A stretch of 38,371 bases of DNA, taken from assembly GCA_946886475.1 (NCBI GenBank), contig CAMPIQ010000016.1, positions 1-38,371 of the forward strand, given 5' to 3'. The notes under the pieces are model-generated. The model had not been told where the DNA came from. It was given only the letters and a program-made list of their open reading frames with translations, and did no database searches. The DNA is from an uncultured Chitinophagales bacterium. Lineage in GTDB: Bacteria > Bacteroidota > Bacteroidia > Chitinophagales > Chitinophagaceae. The position numbers were made by a program, and so were the translations under genes. Shown here in pieces: positions 14,694-23,138 of the stretch (positions are counted from its first letter, which is position 1; each line of letters begins with the position of its first letter).

Positions 14694-14701
14694 CAAAATT
14701 A
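14694..14701 (-). promoter_or_regulatory. Candidate -7 element of lipB
   Basis: TAATTTTG on the minus strand (plus strand CAAAATTA) matches TAnnTTTG and ends four bases from the lipB ATG, implying a transcript with almost no 5' leader. The -33 part is not clear. Confidence 0.4.
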
Positions 14702-14716
14702 CCGGCTTTCAGCACT

Positions 14717-14724
14717 TATTTTTG
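14717..14724 (+). promoter_or_regulatory. Candidate -7 element of the pseudouridine synthase gene
   Basis: TATTTTTG matches TAnnTTTG seven bases upstream of the ATG at 14732. A TTTGG at 14689-14693, inside the first codons of lipB on the other strand, is the possible -33 element, at slightly long spacing (23 bases). The divergent promoters therefore overlap. Confidence 0.5.
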
Positions 14725-14731
14725 CAGCTTT

Positions 14732-15793
14732 ATGAATATGGATGAATTGAATAGTAAAGAAAGTGAGGATAGTGCTGACAGCAGCGAGGAACTTTACCAG
14801 CGATTTGTATTCAATGTGGATAAAGGCCAGGAACCTTACCGCATTGATAAATTTTTGATGAACAGGCTTGAAGGTGCTACCCGCAATAAACTACAACAGG
14901 CTATTAATGCAGGTCTGGTTCTGGTTAATAACCAGAGAATAAAACAGAACTATAAAATAAAACCTTTAGACCAGATCGTTATTTTCTCAGATCTTTCTCC
15001 TGAGTCAACTGATGTAGTTCCTGAAAAGATAGATCTGAACATTGTGTTTGAGGATGAGGATATCCTGCTTATCAATAAACCGGCTGGAATGGTGGTTCAT
15101 CCTGGCAGCGGAAACTTCTCAGGAACCCTGCTCAATGGGGTAGCCTATTATCTTCAACAAAAGAATCCTGATATTACTGAACAGGTTTTGCCCAGGTTTG
15201 GTCTGGTACACCGGATAGATAAAAATACAAGCGGCCTTCTTGTATTAGCTAAAACAGATAAGGCCATGCGCCATCTTGCCAAACAATTCTTTGACCATAC
15301 TGTGAAGCGCCATTACGTTGCACTTGTATGGGGAGATGTAGAACAGGACAAAGGCACCATCAAAGCTCATGTGGGCAGGCATTTAAGGTTTCGCAAACAA
15401 TATACGGCTTACCCTGAAGGTGATCATGGTAAAGATGCAACCACACATTATGCGGTAATCGAAAGGCTCAATTATGTAACCGTTGTACAATGTGTACTGG
15501 AAACGGGACGAACCCACCAGATAAGGGTTCACATGAAATATATCGGTCACCCGCTGTTTAATGATGATATCTACGGAGGCGATAAAATAGTGAAAGGCAC
15601 TGTCTTCACTAAATACAAACAATTTGTTGATAATTGTTTTATTGTTTGCCCAAGGCAGGCACTTCATGCCAGGACGCTAGGCTTTACACATCCATCAACA
15701 GGAGAACAAATGTTTTTTGAAACCGAACTGGCGGATGATATTAAAAAAGTAATAGAAAAATGGAGAGGATATGTAAAAACAATCAAGTCCTGA
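14732..15793 (+). CDS. rluD: RluD/RluC-family 23S rRNA pseudouridine synthase
   Basis: A 353-residue pseudouridine synthase. After an acidic N-terminus (about 1-25) there is an S4 RNA-binding domain (RIDKFLMNRLEGATRNKLQQ, VLVNNQRIKQNYKI). The catalytic domain holds the signature FGLVHRIDKNTSGLLVLAKT, with the catalytic Asp in HRIDKNTSG. LETGRTHQIRVHMKYIGHPL is the second family motif. I chose the ATG at 14732 because it starts just before the acidic stretch and lies seven bases after a -7 element; an upstream in-frame start at 14669 would overlap lipB. Architecture fits RluD, but RluA-type members are hard to separate by eye. Confidence 0.9.
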   Translation: MNMDELNSKESEDSADSSEELYQRFVFNVDKGQEPYRIDKFLMNRLEGATRNKLQQAINAGLVLVNNQRIKQNYKIKPLDQIVIFSDLSPESTDVVPEKIDLNIVFEDEDILLINKPAGMVVHPGSGNFSGTLLNGVAYYLQQKNPDITEQVLPRFGLVHRIDKNTSGLLVLAKTDKAMRHLAKQFFDHTVKRHYVALVWGDVEQDKGTIKAHVGRHLRFRKQYTAYPEGDHGKDATTHYAVIERLNYVTVVQCVLETGRTHQIRVHMKYIGHPLFNDDIYGGDKIVKGTVFTKYKQFVDNCFIVCPRQALHARTLGFTHPSTGEQMFFETELADDIKKVIEKWRGYVKTIKS

Positions 15794-16723
15794 TTACCTC
15801 GCAAAATCGTAGAGTATGGCAGTAAAGATTCCGCGTTCTCTTTTTTTGAATGCCACTTTCCAGTTTCCATTATAAACTATCAATCCCGGAACAAGCAGAT
15901 CCTGGAATCTTGTCATCTTTACTTCCATATGCACGTCAAAATCGTATGCAGGAGTATTATAGCTCAGGTCATAATTCCTGGCTTCAATTTCCATAGTATT
16001 TGAATTGAACCAGGTGGTGATATTATCAAAAACGATCCTGTTCCGGGCGCTTCCAATATCTTTTTTCGGAAGGATCTTAAAAACATAACATAACTGACCG
16101 TTCATCTCTTCCATATCGATAGAAAAATCATAGTATCTTGATATCGAAGGGTCAAAAATGTCGATCTTGTCGCCAATGAAAGGAATACCGGGAATTTTTT
16201 TCCCGGGGTTAAAGAACATCATTTTGAGTTGCTCCTTATGTTTTTCAATCCCTTTACTTTCTTTTACTTTCCGCTCAACACCGGTAACTATATTATTTTC
16301 TCCGCATACTTTTCCTTTTGTGAAGAATAATCCGGCATATAATTCTGCAGTATAATAATTGAATTCATCCCCATCATATAAATCTCCAGTGATCTTTTCA
16401 TCAATCACCTGCATGGAGCGGCAATTACCCTCTCTTATCTGCCTGGTCTTACTTTCCAGGGATGCCTGCACCCTGCCCTTCTTATCCCGCATCTGAATGT
16501 GGTTGATAGCAGAATATTCAAGAATACGGAGGTTTCTAAAAGCCTTGTAAAAAGAACTGTCGTTCTTCACTCTTTGAAGAAAACTTACCACGTCAAGGTC
16601 CTTGCGAATCACTACTTCGCTTAACACCGTTTCCCTGCCAAGGATCATCATATCTGTGCTGTCTTCCTGGGCAAAGCCAATGCCAGATGAGAAAATAGCA
16701 AATAAAGTAAACAGGAACTTCAT
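15794..16723 (-). CDS. Secreted protein of unknown function
   Basis: A 309-residue exported protein that I do not recognise. MKFLFTLFAIFSSGIGFAQ is a clear signal peptide. The mature part starts EDSTDMMILGRETVLSEVVI, where LSEVVIRKDLDVVSFLQRVK recalls the beginning of Bacteroidota proteins that carry carboxypeptidase-like or plug-like N-termini. The remainder is beta-rich (YDFSIDMEEMNGQLCYVFKI, NSNTMEIEARNYDLSYNTP), as in lipid- or outer-membrane-associated sorting proteins. Its ATG overlaps the deformylase stop by four bases (ATGA), so it is co-expressed with def. Its stop abuts the stop of the convergent pseudouridine synthase gene with no spacer. Confidence 0.75.
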   Translation of the reverse strand: MKFLFTLFAIFSSGIGFAQEDSTDMMILGRETVLSEVVIRKDLDVVSFLQRVKNDSSFYKAFRNLRILEYSAINHIQMRDKKGRVQASLESKTRQIREGNCRSMQVIDEKITGDLYDGDEFNYYTAELYAGLFFTKGKVCGENNIVTGVERKVKESKGIEKHKEQLKMMFFNPGKKIPGIPFIGDKIDIFDPSISRYYDFSIDMEEMNGQLCYVFKILPKKDIGSARNRIVFDNITTWFNSNTMEIEARNYDLSYNTPAYDFDVHMEVKMTRFQDLLVPGLIVYNGNWKVAFKKRERGIFTAILYDFAR

Positions 16724-17307
16724 TTTTTTGGAAAGGACATTTTATAATCAACGCTCACATTGCCTTTTGAAATGTCATCCAGTTTTCTTTTTAAAAGCTT
16801 GCGCTTTAACGGAGAAATGTAATCAATGAATAATTTTCCATCAATATGATCATATTCATGAAGAATTATCCTGCCCGTAACACCATTGAATGTTTTACGT
16901 TGCTGCCTGAATTGTTCATCCATAAAATCTATGGTCACTTCTTCAGCCCTGTAAATATCCTCCCTGATCTTGGGAATAGATAAACAACCTTCATTATAAG
17001 GCCAGTCTTCGCCATGCTCTTCCACGATGTGGGCATTTATGAATACCTGTTTAATACCAGGTGCATCAGGATAGCTGTCTTCTTTTTTTTCATCTTCATC
17101 CATATTCGCAAAGATCTGCGCACTGTCCATTACAAAAAGACGGATATCCCTGTTTACCTGTGGCGCTGCCAGTCCAACACCATTACTTGCGTACATGGTC
17201 TCCCACATATCTTCAATGAGCTTGTCGAGATTGGGATAGTGCTCGTCAATATCCCCAGCCACTTTCCTTAATACTGGATGTCCGTATGCAACTATAGGAA
17301 GAATCAT
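16720..17307 (-). CDS. def: Peptide deformylase
   Basis: Peptide deformylase removes the N-formyl group from nascent proteins in the cytoplasm. All three motifs are present: GVGLAAPQ (43-50), EGCLS (106-110) with the metal Cys, and HEYDH (150-154) with the two metal His and the catalytic Glu. The 195-residue length is normal for Bacteroidota. An insertion of acidic residues at 68-82 (ANMDEDEKKEDSYPD) is a lineage-type feature. The gene is followed with overlap by the secreted protein gene at 15794, and ruvX lies 89 bp upstream on the same strand. Confidence 0.96.
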   Translation of the reverse strand: MILPIVAYGHPVLRKVAGDIDEHYPNLDKLIEDMWETMYASNGVGLAAPQVNRDIRLFVMDSAQIFANMDEDEKKEDSYPDAPGIKQVFINAHIVEEHGEDWPYNEGCLSIPKIREDIYRAEEVTIDFMDEQFRQQRKTFNGVTGRIILHEYDHIDGKLFIDYISPLKRKLLKRKLDDISKGNVSVDYKMSFPKK

Positions 17308-17339
17308 ATTTTACTGATTACACAAATTTTGATCACGAA

Positions 17340-17380
17340 TCGCAGGTATCGCTTTACACTCCTGTTTTCCGAACCTGCGA
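17340..17380. repeat. Short inverted repeat between ruvX and def
   Basis: TCGCAGGT (17340-17347) and ACCTGCGA (17373-17380) form eight pairs around a 25-base loop, in the 89-bp gap between ruvX and def. It could be a weak terminator or a processing site; neither side has a U-tract. The flanking GATCACGAATCGCAGG resembles the CACGGAT-type words at 8569-8765. Confidence 0.35.
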
Positions 17381-17396
17381 AGTTAAATGAAAGGCC

Positions 17397-17810
17397 TTAA
17401 AAGTTTTGTTGTAAATACTCCTGCAACATAAGAGTGGCTGCAATTTCATCAACCAGGGATTTATCCTGTCTTTGTTTCTTTTTCATCCCCATTTCTATCA
17501 TAGCCCGGCTAGCCATTTTGGAAGTAAACCGTTCATCCACCTCTTTGATAGGGATGGCCGGAAAGTTTTTTTTGAAACCACCAATAAACTGCCTTACCAT
17601 GGGTGTGGCATGGGTATCAGTATCATCCAGATTAACAGGCATTCCAATGATCACCATCTCCACTTCTTCCTTTAAAAAATAATCTTTAAGGAAGGGCATG
17701 AGCTTTTGTGTATCCACCGTTGTAAGGCCGGTAGCAATGATCTTTAAAGGATCAGTAACTGCAATTCCGGTTCTTTTTTTCCCGTAATCAATTGAAATTA
17801 TCCTTGGCAT
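17397..17810 (-). CDS. ruvX: YqgF/RuvX-family Holliday junction resolvase-like nuclease
   Basis: A 137-residue RNase H-fold protein. MPRIISIDYGKKRTGIAVTD has the first catalytic Asp in the signature DYGxKRxG; MVIIGMPVNLDDTDTHAT corresponds to the VGxPxxxxG strand; VDERFTSKMA has the second acidic motif DERxTS; KSLVDEIAATLMLQEYL carries the last acidic residue (D-A in the family). Members act in 16S rRNA processing in E. coli (YqgF) and as putative resolvases elsewhere. It lies ten bp after the UbiA-family gene on the same strand. Confidence 0.93.
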   Translation of the reverse strand: MPRIISIDYGKKRTGIAVTDPLKIIATGLTTVDTQKLMPFLKDYFLKEEVEMVIIGMPVNLDDTDTHATPMVRQFIGGFKKNFPAIPIKEVDERFTSKMASRAMIEMGMKKKQRQDKSLVDEIAATLMLQEYLQQNF

Positions 17811-17820
17811 ATATAAAAGA

Positions 17821-18744
17821 TCAGGATATGAAAAGATCAGTGATCACAAACAATGCAAAAACTACGCTTGCTATGCCATTTGTGGTCATGAATGCAATAT
17901 TCACTCTTCTGAGATCATCTGGTTTTACAATGGCATGCTGATAAACCAGGCAACCTATGAAAACGAGTACTCCAAACCAGAATAAAGGTCCGGAGTGTGC
18001 ATATTTACCGGCTGCCACCACCGAGCCGGCACTTAATAAATGCAATACCTCGGAAAACCTCAAAGCCTTCTCTTTTCCCAGCCAGGCAGGAATGGAATAA
18101 AGTTGCTGCGACTGGTCGAATTCAACATCCTGTAAAGCATAGATAATATCAAACCCGCTTACCCAGAATAACACTGCCAGTGAAAACAATACAGGTAACA
18201 AATGAAAAACACCGGTAACGGCAAGGTAGGCTCCAATTGGTGCCAGCGATAAACCAAGTCCCAGTATCAGATGACAAAAAGGAGTAAACCGCTTGGTATA
18301 ACTATAGCCCAGTACCACTGCCAGCGCAACCGGTGATAAATAAAAACAAATGGTGTTAATGAAAAAGGTTGCGGCTATAAACAACAAACAATTGACAATG
18401 GTAAACATCAATGCATTCTTTGGTGTAATGATGCCTTTTGGAATTTCACGAATTGCCGTTCTAGGATTAAGGGCATCCCACTTCCAGTCCAGGTACCTGT
18501 TAAAGGCCATTGCTGCACTACGTGCGAAGATCATGCATAGTACCACAAGAATAAAAATTGTTAAGGTCCTTTCAGGATTAAATTCTTCTGTCCACCCTAT
18601 GGTGCGGTTTAGATTCCATTGCCCCCTGCTCTTCAGAAAATCCATTTGGGACAGTGCCAGAAAAAAACCAATCAAAGCGAAAGGCAATGCAAAGATGGTG
18701 TGTGAAAATTTTATTAATGATAGATAGTTCTTAATAACGGTCAT
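17821..18744 (-). CDS. UbiA-family polyprenyltransferase
   Basis: An integral membrane prenyltransferase that attaches a polyprenyl chain to an aromatic acceptor, probably in menaquinone synthesis. Two Asp-rich motifs are visible: AFNRYLDWKWDALNPRTA (NRxxDxxxD) and YALQDVEFDQSQ (DxxxD), with about eight hydrophobic segments around them. I prefer the ATG at 18744 (MTVIKNYLSLIKFSHTIFAL, a typical family start, 307 residues). The upstream ATG at 18804 would overlap the SpoU gene and add a poor N-terminus. It resembles UbiA-like proteins such as MqnP or 4-hydroxybenzoate prenyltransferases rather than MenA; the substrate is not certain. Confidence 0.85.
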   Translation of the reverse strand: MTVIKNYLSLIKFSHTIFALPFALIGFFLALSQMDFLKSRGQWNLNRTIGWTEEFNPERTLTIFILVVLCMIFARSAAMAFNRYLDWKWDALNPRTAIREIPKGIITPKNALMFTIVNCLLFIAATFFINTICFYLSPVALAVVLGYSYTKRFTPFCHLILGLGLSLAPIGAYLAVTGVFHLLPVLFSLAVLFWVSGFDIIYALQDVEFDQSQQLYSIPAWLGKEKALRFSEVLHLLSAGSVVAAGKYAHSGPLFWFGVLVFIGCLVYQHAIVKPDDLRRVNIAFMTTNGIASVVFALFVITDLFIS

Positions 18745-18796
18745 AATACAAATCAATACGCAAAGAAAATAAGTACGGGTGAAATAAGATATAATA

Positions 18797-19333
18797 TTAA
18801 TCATCAGGTATACCCGGTTTGATCAGTTCCCACAAAACAATTCCCGCTGCTACAGAAATATTCAGGGAATGCTTCACCCCCAGTTGTGGGATCTCAATAC
18901 AACCATCGCATAAAGCAATCGTTGACTGTTCCACACCCGTTACTTCATTTCCAAAGATCACGGCTATCTTTTCTCCCCTTTCAACGCCTGTGGTATGAAG
19001 TTTATAACTGTTCTCCGCCTGTTCTACGGCAAATATCTTATATCCCAGCTGTTTCAGTTCTGCAATTACATCAGCGGAATGTTTAAAATGTTTCCAATGC
19101 ACGGTGTCTTCCGCACCCAAAGCAGTTTTTTTGATCTCCTTGTGCGGAGGAAAAGCTGTATAACCAATGAGGTAAATACCTTCCAGCAGAAAAGCATCAG
19201 CTGTCCTGAATACACTTCCTACATTATATGCGCTTCTTACATTCTCTAAAACAGCAATCACCGGCATTTTTTCAGACTGCCTGAATTCTTCCACCGATTT
19301 CCGGTTCAACTCCTCCATTGAAAGCTTTCGCAT
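18797..19333 (-). CDS. SpoU/TrmH-family RNA 2'-O-methyltransferase
   Basis: A 178-residue SPOUT methyltransferase with the three family motifs: LENVRSAYNVGSVFRTADAF (Asn and the Arg in motif 1), VIFGNEVTGVEQ (motif 2) and HSLNISVAAGIVLWEL (motif 3), which form the trefoil knot and SAM site. The start at 19333 (MRKLSMEELNRKS) fits the family; a longer frame to 19495 overlaps mutS on the other strand and has no homologous look. It probably methylates a tRNA ribose, but rRNA targets are also possible. UbiA follows after a 52-bp gap. Confidence 0.88.
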   Translation of the reverse strand: MRKLSMEELNRKSVEEFRQSEKMPVIAVLENVRSAYNVGSVFRTADAFLLEGIYLIGYTAFPPHKEIKKTALGAEDTVHWKHFKHSADVIAELKQLGYKIFAVEQAENSYKLHTTGVERGEKIAVIFGNEVTGVEQSTIALCDGCIEIPQLGVKHSLNISVAAGIVLWELIKPGIPDD

Positions 19334-19348
19334 TCTACTAATTTGATG

Positions 19349-19356
19349 CAAATGTA
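19349..19356 (-). promoter_or_regulatory. Candidate -7 element of the SpoU methyltransferase gene
   Basis: TACATTTG on the minus strand matches TAnnTTTG and lies 15 bases from the ATG at 19333. No clear -33 element. Confidence 0.45.
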
Positions 19357-19417
19357 GGCTTGTTGAAACGTGGATAAAAAATGAGAAATACAACAGGGAT
19401 TTCCGGGTATGGGCGCC

Positions 19418-19425
19418 TATTTTTG
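19418..19425 (+). promoter_or_regulatory. Candidate -7 element of mutS
   Basis: TATTTTTG matches TAnnTTTG 11 bases upstream of the mutS ATG at 19437. The -33 region is weak. Confidence 0.45.
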
Positions 19426-19436
19426 TTGATTGAGTC

Positions 19437-22040
19437 ATGAGTAAGCAGAAGACCACCACCGAAACGCCTTTGATGCAGCAGCACAAGGCGATCAAAGCGA
19501 AATATCCTGATGCGATCCTGTTGTTCAGGGTGGGTGATTTTTATGAAACTTTTGGTCAGGATGCCATCATTGCCTCGCAGGTACTAGGCATCACCCTAAC
19601 CAAAAGAAACAACGGCTCGGCATCTGAAAATGAACTGGCAGGTTTTCCTCATCATGCCATAGATACCTACCTGCATAAACTTGTAAAAGCAGGCTACAGG
19701 GTTGCCATTTGCGACCAGCTCGAAGATCCCAAAACAGCAAAAGGGATCGTAAAAAGGGGTGTAACAGAAATGGTAACCCCGGGCACAGCCACAAACGATA
19801 AATTACTTGACCTCAGTTCCAATAATTTCCTTGCGGCCATACACCTCGCCAGTGAGAAGTATGGTCTTGCCTTTCTGGATATTTCCACAGGAGAATTTTT
19901 TGCAGCTGAGGGCGACAGGGAATATGCCGATAAACTACTGAGTGGCTTTAAGCCTGCCGAAGTGATCTTCCAGCGTCATCATCAAAAAAAATTCAAGGAA
20001 GAATTCGGATCCAGGTTTTATACATACACGCTCGATGAATGGATCTTCCAGCAACAATATGCAGATGACCTTTTATTAAAACATTTCGATACCCACTCTC
20101 TGAAAGGTTTTGGAGTGGATGGATTGAATAATGGCCTGATAGCCGCAGGAGCCATACTTCATTACCTCAGAGATACTGAACATCCCAACCTGCAGCACAT
20201 CACCTCTCTTCAAAGGATCGAACAAAATGATTACCTGTGGATGGACAAGTTCACCATCCGTAACCTGGAACTGCTGCACACGCCTGCAGAAGGGGGGCAT
20301 TCTTTTTTGAGAGTGATGGATACCACTTGTACGCCTATGGGTGCAAGACTGATGAAAAGGTGGATCATTTTTCCATTAAAAGACATTTTTAAGATACATG
20401 AAAGGCTGGATGTAGTAGAATATCTGATTTTGCATCCCGATTTCAGGAATAAACTGCACCTGGCCATGAGGCAGTGCGGTGATATGGAAAGACTGGTATC
20501 CAAGATCCCATTAAAGAAAATAAATCCTCGTGAGCTATTACAATTAGCAAGAGCATTGCACCAGGTGGATGTAATAAAGGAATTATGCTCAAAAGCAGAT
20601 AATCCGTACCTGCAAAGACTGGCCGATGCACTGAATCCTTGTCATTATATTTCAGAAAAAATAGTAAAACAGATCATAGAAAATCCACCCGCCCTTGCCA
20701 GCAAAGGTGGCTTTGTAAATAAATCAGTGCACAGGGACCTTGATGAATTGCGCGGCATTGCACACAATGGAAAAGAATATCTGTTGAAACTGCAGCAAAA
20801 AGAATCGGAACATACAGGCATCTCTTCACTTAAGATCGGTTATAATAATGTTTTTGGTTATTACCTGGAAGTGACCAATGTACATAAGAATAAAGTACCG
20901 CAGGCATGGATGCGCAAACAAACACTTGCCAATGCTGAAAGATATATAACACCCGAATTGAAGGAGTATGAAGAAAAGATCATGGGTGCCGAAGAAAAAA
21001 TGCTGGAACTTGAATTGCTTATTTTTGATGCCCTGATCAGTGAATTGCATGATTTTCTTTCCTGCATTCAAACCAATGCACAAATGGTTGCCACGCTGGA
21101 TTGTCTTACCTCATTTAGCAACAACGCACTTCAGTTCAATTATAAAAAACCATTCTTGCATGATGGTAATGAGTTGAAGATAAAAAATGGAAGACATCCC
21201 GTAATAGAACGTACCCTGCCTGCCTCTGAAACCTATATTGCCAATGATGTTGAATTAAATAAAACAGAACAGCAGGTCATTATACTCACCGGACCAAATA
21301 TGAGCGGGAAATCGGCTTTATTAAGACAAACCGGACTCATTACCCTGATGGCCCATATAGGAAGTTTTGTACCGGCCGAAGAAGCGCAGATCCCTTTGAC
21401 AGATAAAATATTCACACGTGTTGGAGCTTCAGACAATTTAAGTGCAGGTGAATCTACATTCATGGTAGAAATGAATGAAACAGCTTCCATTATCAATAAT
21501 ATCAGCAGCAGGTGTCTTATTCTTCTCGATGAAATTGGAAGAGGCACATCTACTTATGATGGAATTTCCATTGCATGGAGCATAGCGGAATATCTTCACA
21601 GATCCATCCATCAGCCCCTTACATTTTTTGCCACCCATTATCACGAGTTAAATGAACTGGAAAATAAATTTCAACGCATAAAAAATTTTCATGTCACCAA
21701 TAAAGAGATCGGCAATAAGATCATTTTCCTCCGAAAACTGGCTCCCGGTGGCAGTACGCATAGTTTTGGTATTCATGTTGCCAGAATGGCCGGCATGCCG
21801 CCCGATCTGATAGAACGGGCCAAAGAGGTATTGAAACAACTGGAAACAAAGCATGTGGAAACCGGTGTTGCCGAAAACCTGAGATCCATCAGTGCACCAA
21901 AAATGCAGCTAAGCATATTCGATGCACACAGCCAGACATTTGATGATATCCGCACCATGCTGGATATTATTGATATCAACAGACTTACTCCGGTGGAGGC
22001 TTTGTTGAAACTGAATGAAATCAAAAACCTGTTGAAATAA
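19437..22040 (+). CDS. mutS: DNA mismatch repair protein MutS
   Basis: MutS recognises base mismatches and small loops and recruits MutL. At 867 residues it is full length. The mismatch-binding Phe-x-Glu is in GDFYETFG (Phe35, Glu37) of domain I. The ATPase has Walker A GPNMSGKSALLRQ (from about 619), SAGESTFMVEMNE, Walker B LILLDEIGRGTSTYDG (Asp-Glu near 698) and the FATHYHEL signature. The HtH dimerisation segment and a C-terminal tail (about 800-867) are present, so this is MutS1 rather than MutS2. It stands alone on its strand, divergent from the SpoU gene. No mutL is in the window. Confidence 0.97.
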   Translation: MSKQKTTTETPLMQQHKAIKAKYPDAILLFRVGDFYETFGQDAIIASQVLGITLTKRNNGSASENELAGFPHHAIDTYLHKLVKAGYRVAICDQLEDPKTAKGIVKRGVTEMVTPGTATNDKLLDLSSNNFLAAIHLASEKYGLAFLDISTGEFFAAEGDREYADKLLSGFKPAEVIFQRHHQKKFKEEFGSRFYTYTLDEWIFQQQYADDLLLKHFDTHSLKGFGVDGLNNGLIAAGAILHYLRDTEHPNLQHITSLQRIEQNDYLWMDKFTIRNLELLHTPAEGGHSFLRVMDTTCTPMGARLMKRWIIFPLKDIFKIHERLDVVEYLILHPDFRNKLHLAMRQCGDMERLVSKIPLKKINPRELLQLARALHQVDVIKELCSKADNPYLQRLADALNPCHYISEKIVKQIIENPPALASKGGFVNKSVHRDLDELRGIAHNGKEYLLKLQQKESEHTGISSLKIGYNNVFGYYLEVTNVHKNKVPQAWMRKQTLANAERYITPELKEYEEKIMGAEEKMLELELLIFDALISELHDFLSCIQTNAQMVATLDCLTSFSNNALQFNYKKPFLHDGNELKIKNGRHPVIERTLPASETYIANDVELNKTEQQVIILTGPNMSGKSALLRQTGLITLMAHIGSFVPAEEAQIPLTDKIFTRVGASDNLSAGESTFMVEMNETASIINNISSRCLILLDEIGRGTSTYDGISIAWSIAEYLHRSIHQPLTFFATHYHELNELENKFQRIKNFHVTNKEIGNKIIFLRKLAPGGSTHSFGIHVARMAGMPPDLIERAKEVLKQLETKHVETGVAENLRSISAPKMQLSIFDAHSQTFDDIRTMLDIIDINRLTPVEALLKLNEIKNLLK

Positions 22041-22044
22041 GAAA

Positions 22045-22075
22045 TTTTGGCAGTATCAAAAACTTATTATTTTTA
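22045..22075 (+). promoter_or_regulatory. Candidate promoter of the CHRD lipoprotein gene
   Basis: TTTTGG (22045-22050) is followed after 17 bases by TATTTTTA (22068-22075), one mismatch from TAnnTTTG. The start codon is 17 bases downstream. Spacing is normal for a Bacteroidota promoter. Confidence 0.5.
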
Positions 22076-22092
22076 CTTAAACTACCGAAACA

Positions 22093-22584
22093 ATGAATAA
22101 GCTGAAACTAATTGCTCTTTCCTGCCTGCTTTCGTTTGCTCTGATTTCATGCGAGGAGGAAGAAACCTTACAGAATTCTGTTGACAATACCGATTTTGCA
22201 TTAACAGGCGCACAGGCCATACCTGCTTCTAATTCAACTGCCGGAGGAACGATCAAAGGAACCTATAACAAAAAAGAAAAAACATTCACCTATACGCTTG
22301 CATGGAATGGCCTGAGTGGAAATATTACAGCAGCCCATATTCATGGAGTGGCTGACCGTGGTTTTGTGGCCATTCCGGTTGCCCCTTTGGCTGCTTATGC
22401 AAACGGCATCGTACAGACCATCACAGGATTTACCAATGGTCCTTCCGGTTCATTTACTGGAAATTTATACGTGGACGGCACAGTTGTTAAGGAACATGAT
22501 CTGCTTGCCGGTAAATTTTATGTGGATATACATACAGCAGCTTTTCCCGGTGGAGAGATCAGAGGACAGATTTTATTTCCCTGA
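22093..22584 (+). CDS. CHRD-domain lipoprotein
   Basis: A 163-residue lipoprotein. The signal peptide MNKLKLIALSCLLSFALISC ends in a lipobox with Cys20. The mature part is one CHRD domain (about 33-163): LTGAQAIPASNSTAGG, the core AAHIHGVADRGF, and the ending YVDIHTAAFPGGEIRGQI, which match the family's conserved H-I-H and N-x-HT-x-x-FPGGEIRGQ blocks. CHRD domains occur in chordin and in many bacterial surface proteins, where function is not known. A strong terminator follows at 22611-22636. Probably located in the cell envelope. Confidence 0.9.
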   Translation: MNKLKLIALSCLLSFALISCEEEETLQNSVDNTDFALTGAQAIPASNSTAGGTIKGTYNKKEKTFTYTLAWNGLSGNITAAHIHGVADRGFVAIPVAPLAAYANGIVQTITGFTNGPSGSFTGNLYVDGTVVKEHDLLAGKFYVDIHTAAFPGGEIRGQILFP

Positions 22585-22610
22585 GCATAGCATTCTATAA
22601 AATATGATTT

Positions 22611-22636
22611 CCCGGCTCTGTGCCGGGATTTTTATT
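22611..22636 (+). terminator. Terminator after the CHRD gene
   Basis: CCCGGC (22611-22616) pairs with GCCGGG (22622-22627) around loop TCTGT, followed by ATTTTTATTTT. On the plus strand this is a good intrinsic terminator. The minus strand has no U-tract. The T-run overlaps the stop of the convergent SET gene. Confidence 0.85.
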
Positions 22637-23030
22637 TTACATCAAACCACAAAGGCTTTGAATTATTCCATTCCCCGTTATAGTTGATAAATAATTCTTC
22701 TCCAGCTTTTACGGCCCTCACGGTCTTTACCCTGATGATCTGTTTTTCAAAATCCATTTCATATGTACAATTGCTTTGATAAGAATGATTATAAAGCGGA
22801 ATATATCCCAGGGCCATGCAACACTGGTCCTGCTTTTCACCCCACTCAAAAATATAATCATGCAACAGTGTTTTATCAAGATGCGCCCTTTCTTCCCTGC
22901 TCATTACTATTACCGGTGAAACTTCAATGACCCTGTTTTTTTTGAGATCGGCATTTGTAAAAACACCCCTTCCCATTTCCCCTGAGCGGCCAATTGACAG
23001 AAATTCCGAAATATAATTTAATGGTCTCAT
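22632..23030 (-). CDS. SET-domain protein (probable protein lysine methyltransferase)
   Basis: A 132-residue single SET domain. Motifs: GRGVF at 20-24 (SAM contact), LYNHSYQSNC at 79-88 (the NHS motif that forms part of the pseudoknot) and AGEELFINYNGEW at 109-121 (the GEELxxDY motif, here with Asn in place of Asp). The size fits free-standing bacterial SET proteins. Its target is unknown; in eukaryotes the fold methylates histone lysines, and bacterial targets are poorly known. It is divergent from mgtE and convergent with the CHRD gene. No pre- or post-SET zinc cluster is visible. Confidence 0.88.
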   Translation of the reverse strand: MRPLNYISEFLSIGRSGEMGRGVFTNADLKKNRVIEVSPVIVMSREERAHLDKTLLHDYIFEWGEKQDQCCMALGYIPLYNHSYQSNCTYEMDFEKQIIRVKTVRAVKAGEELFINYNGEWNNSKPLWFDVK

Positions 23031-23065
23031 TGTAGCAGGGGTTTTTGCTTTGAAATGTAATACAC

Positions 23066-23078
23066 TCAGATGATCTGA
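23066..23078. promoter_or_regulatory. Palindrome between SET gene and mgtE
   Basis: TCAGATGATCTGA is a perfect 6+1+6 palindrome in the 112-bp divergent region, 36 bp from the SET start and 65 bp from the mgtE start. It could be an operator for one or both genes, but a single site gives no proof. Confidence 0.3.
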
Positions 23079-23130
23079 ACTTTTCTACAAATTAACCTCC
23101 ATGAATTGTGAATGCCATAAAATACAGGCT

Positions 23131-23138
23131 TAATTTTG
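23131..23138 (+). promoter_or_regulatory. Candidate -7 element of mgtE
   Basis: TAATTTTG matches TAnnTTTG and ends four bases before the mgtE ATG, so the mRNA would be leaderless or nearly so. A TTG at 23106-23108 is a possible -33 element at slightly long spacing. Confidence 0.45.

Noticed and set aside
19334..19495. Longer N-terminus of the SpoU methyltransferase (232 aa reading)
   Set aside because: The extra 54 residues overlap mutS, contain no family similarity, and the shorter start at 19333 has its own -7 element.
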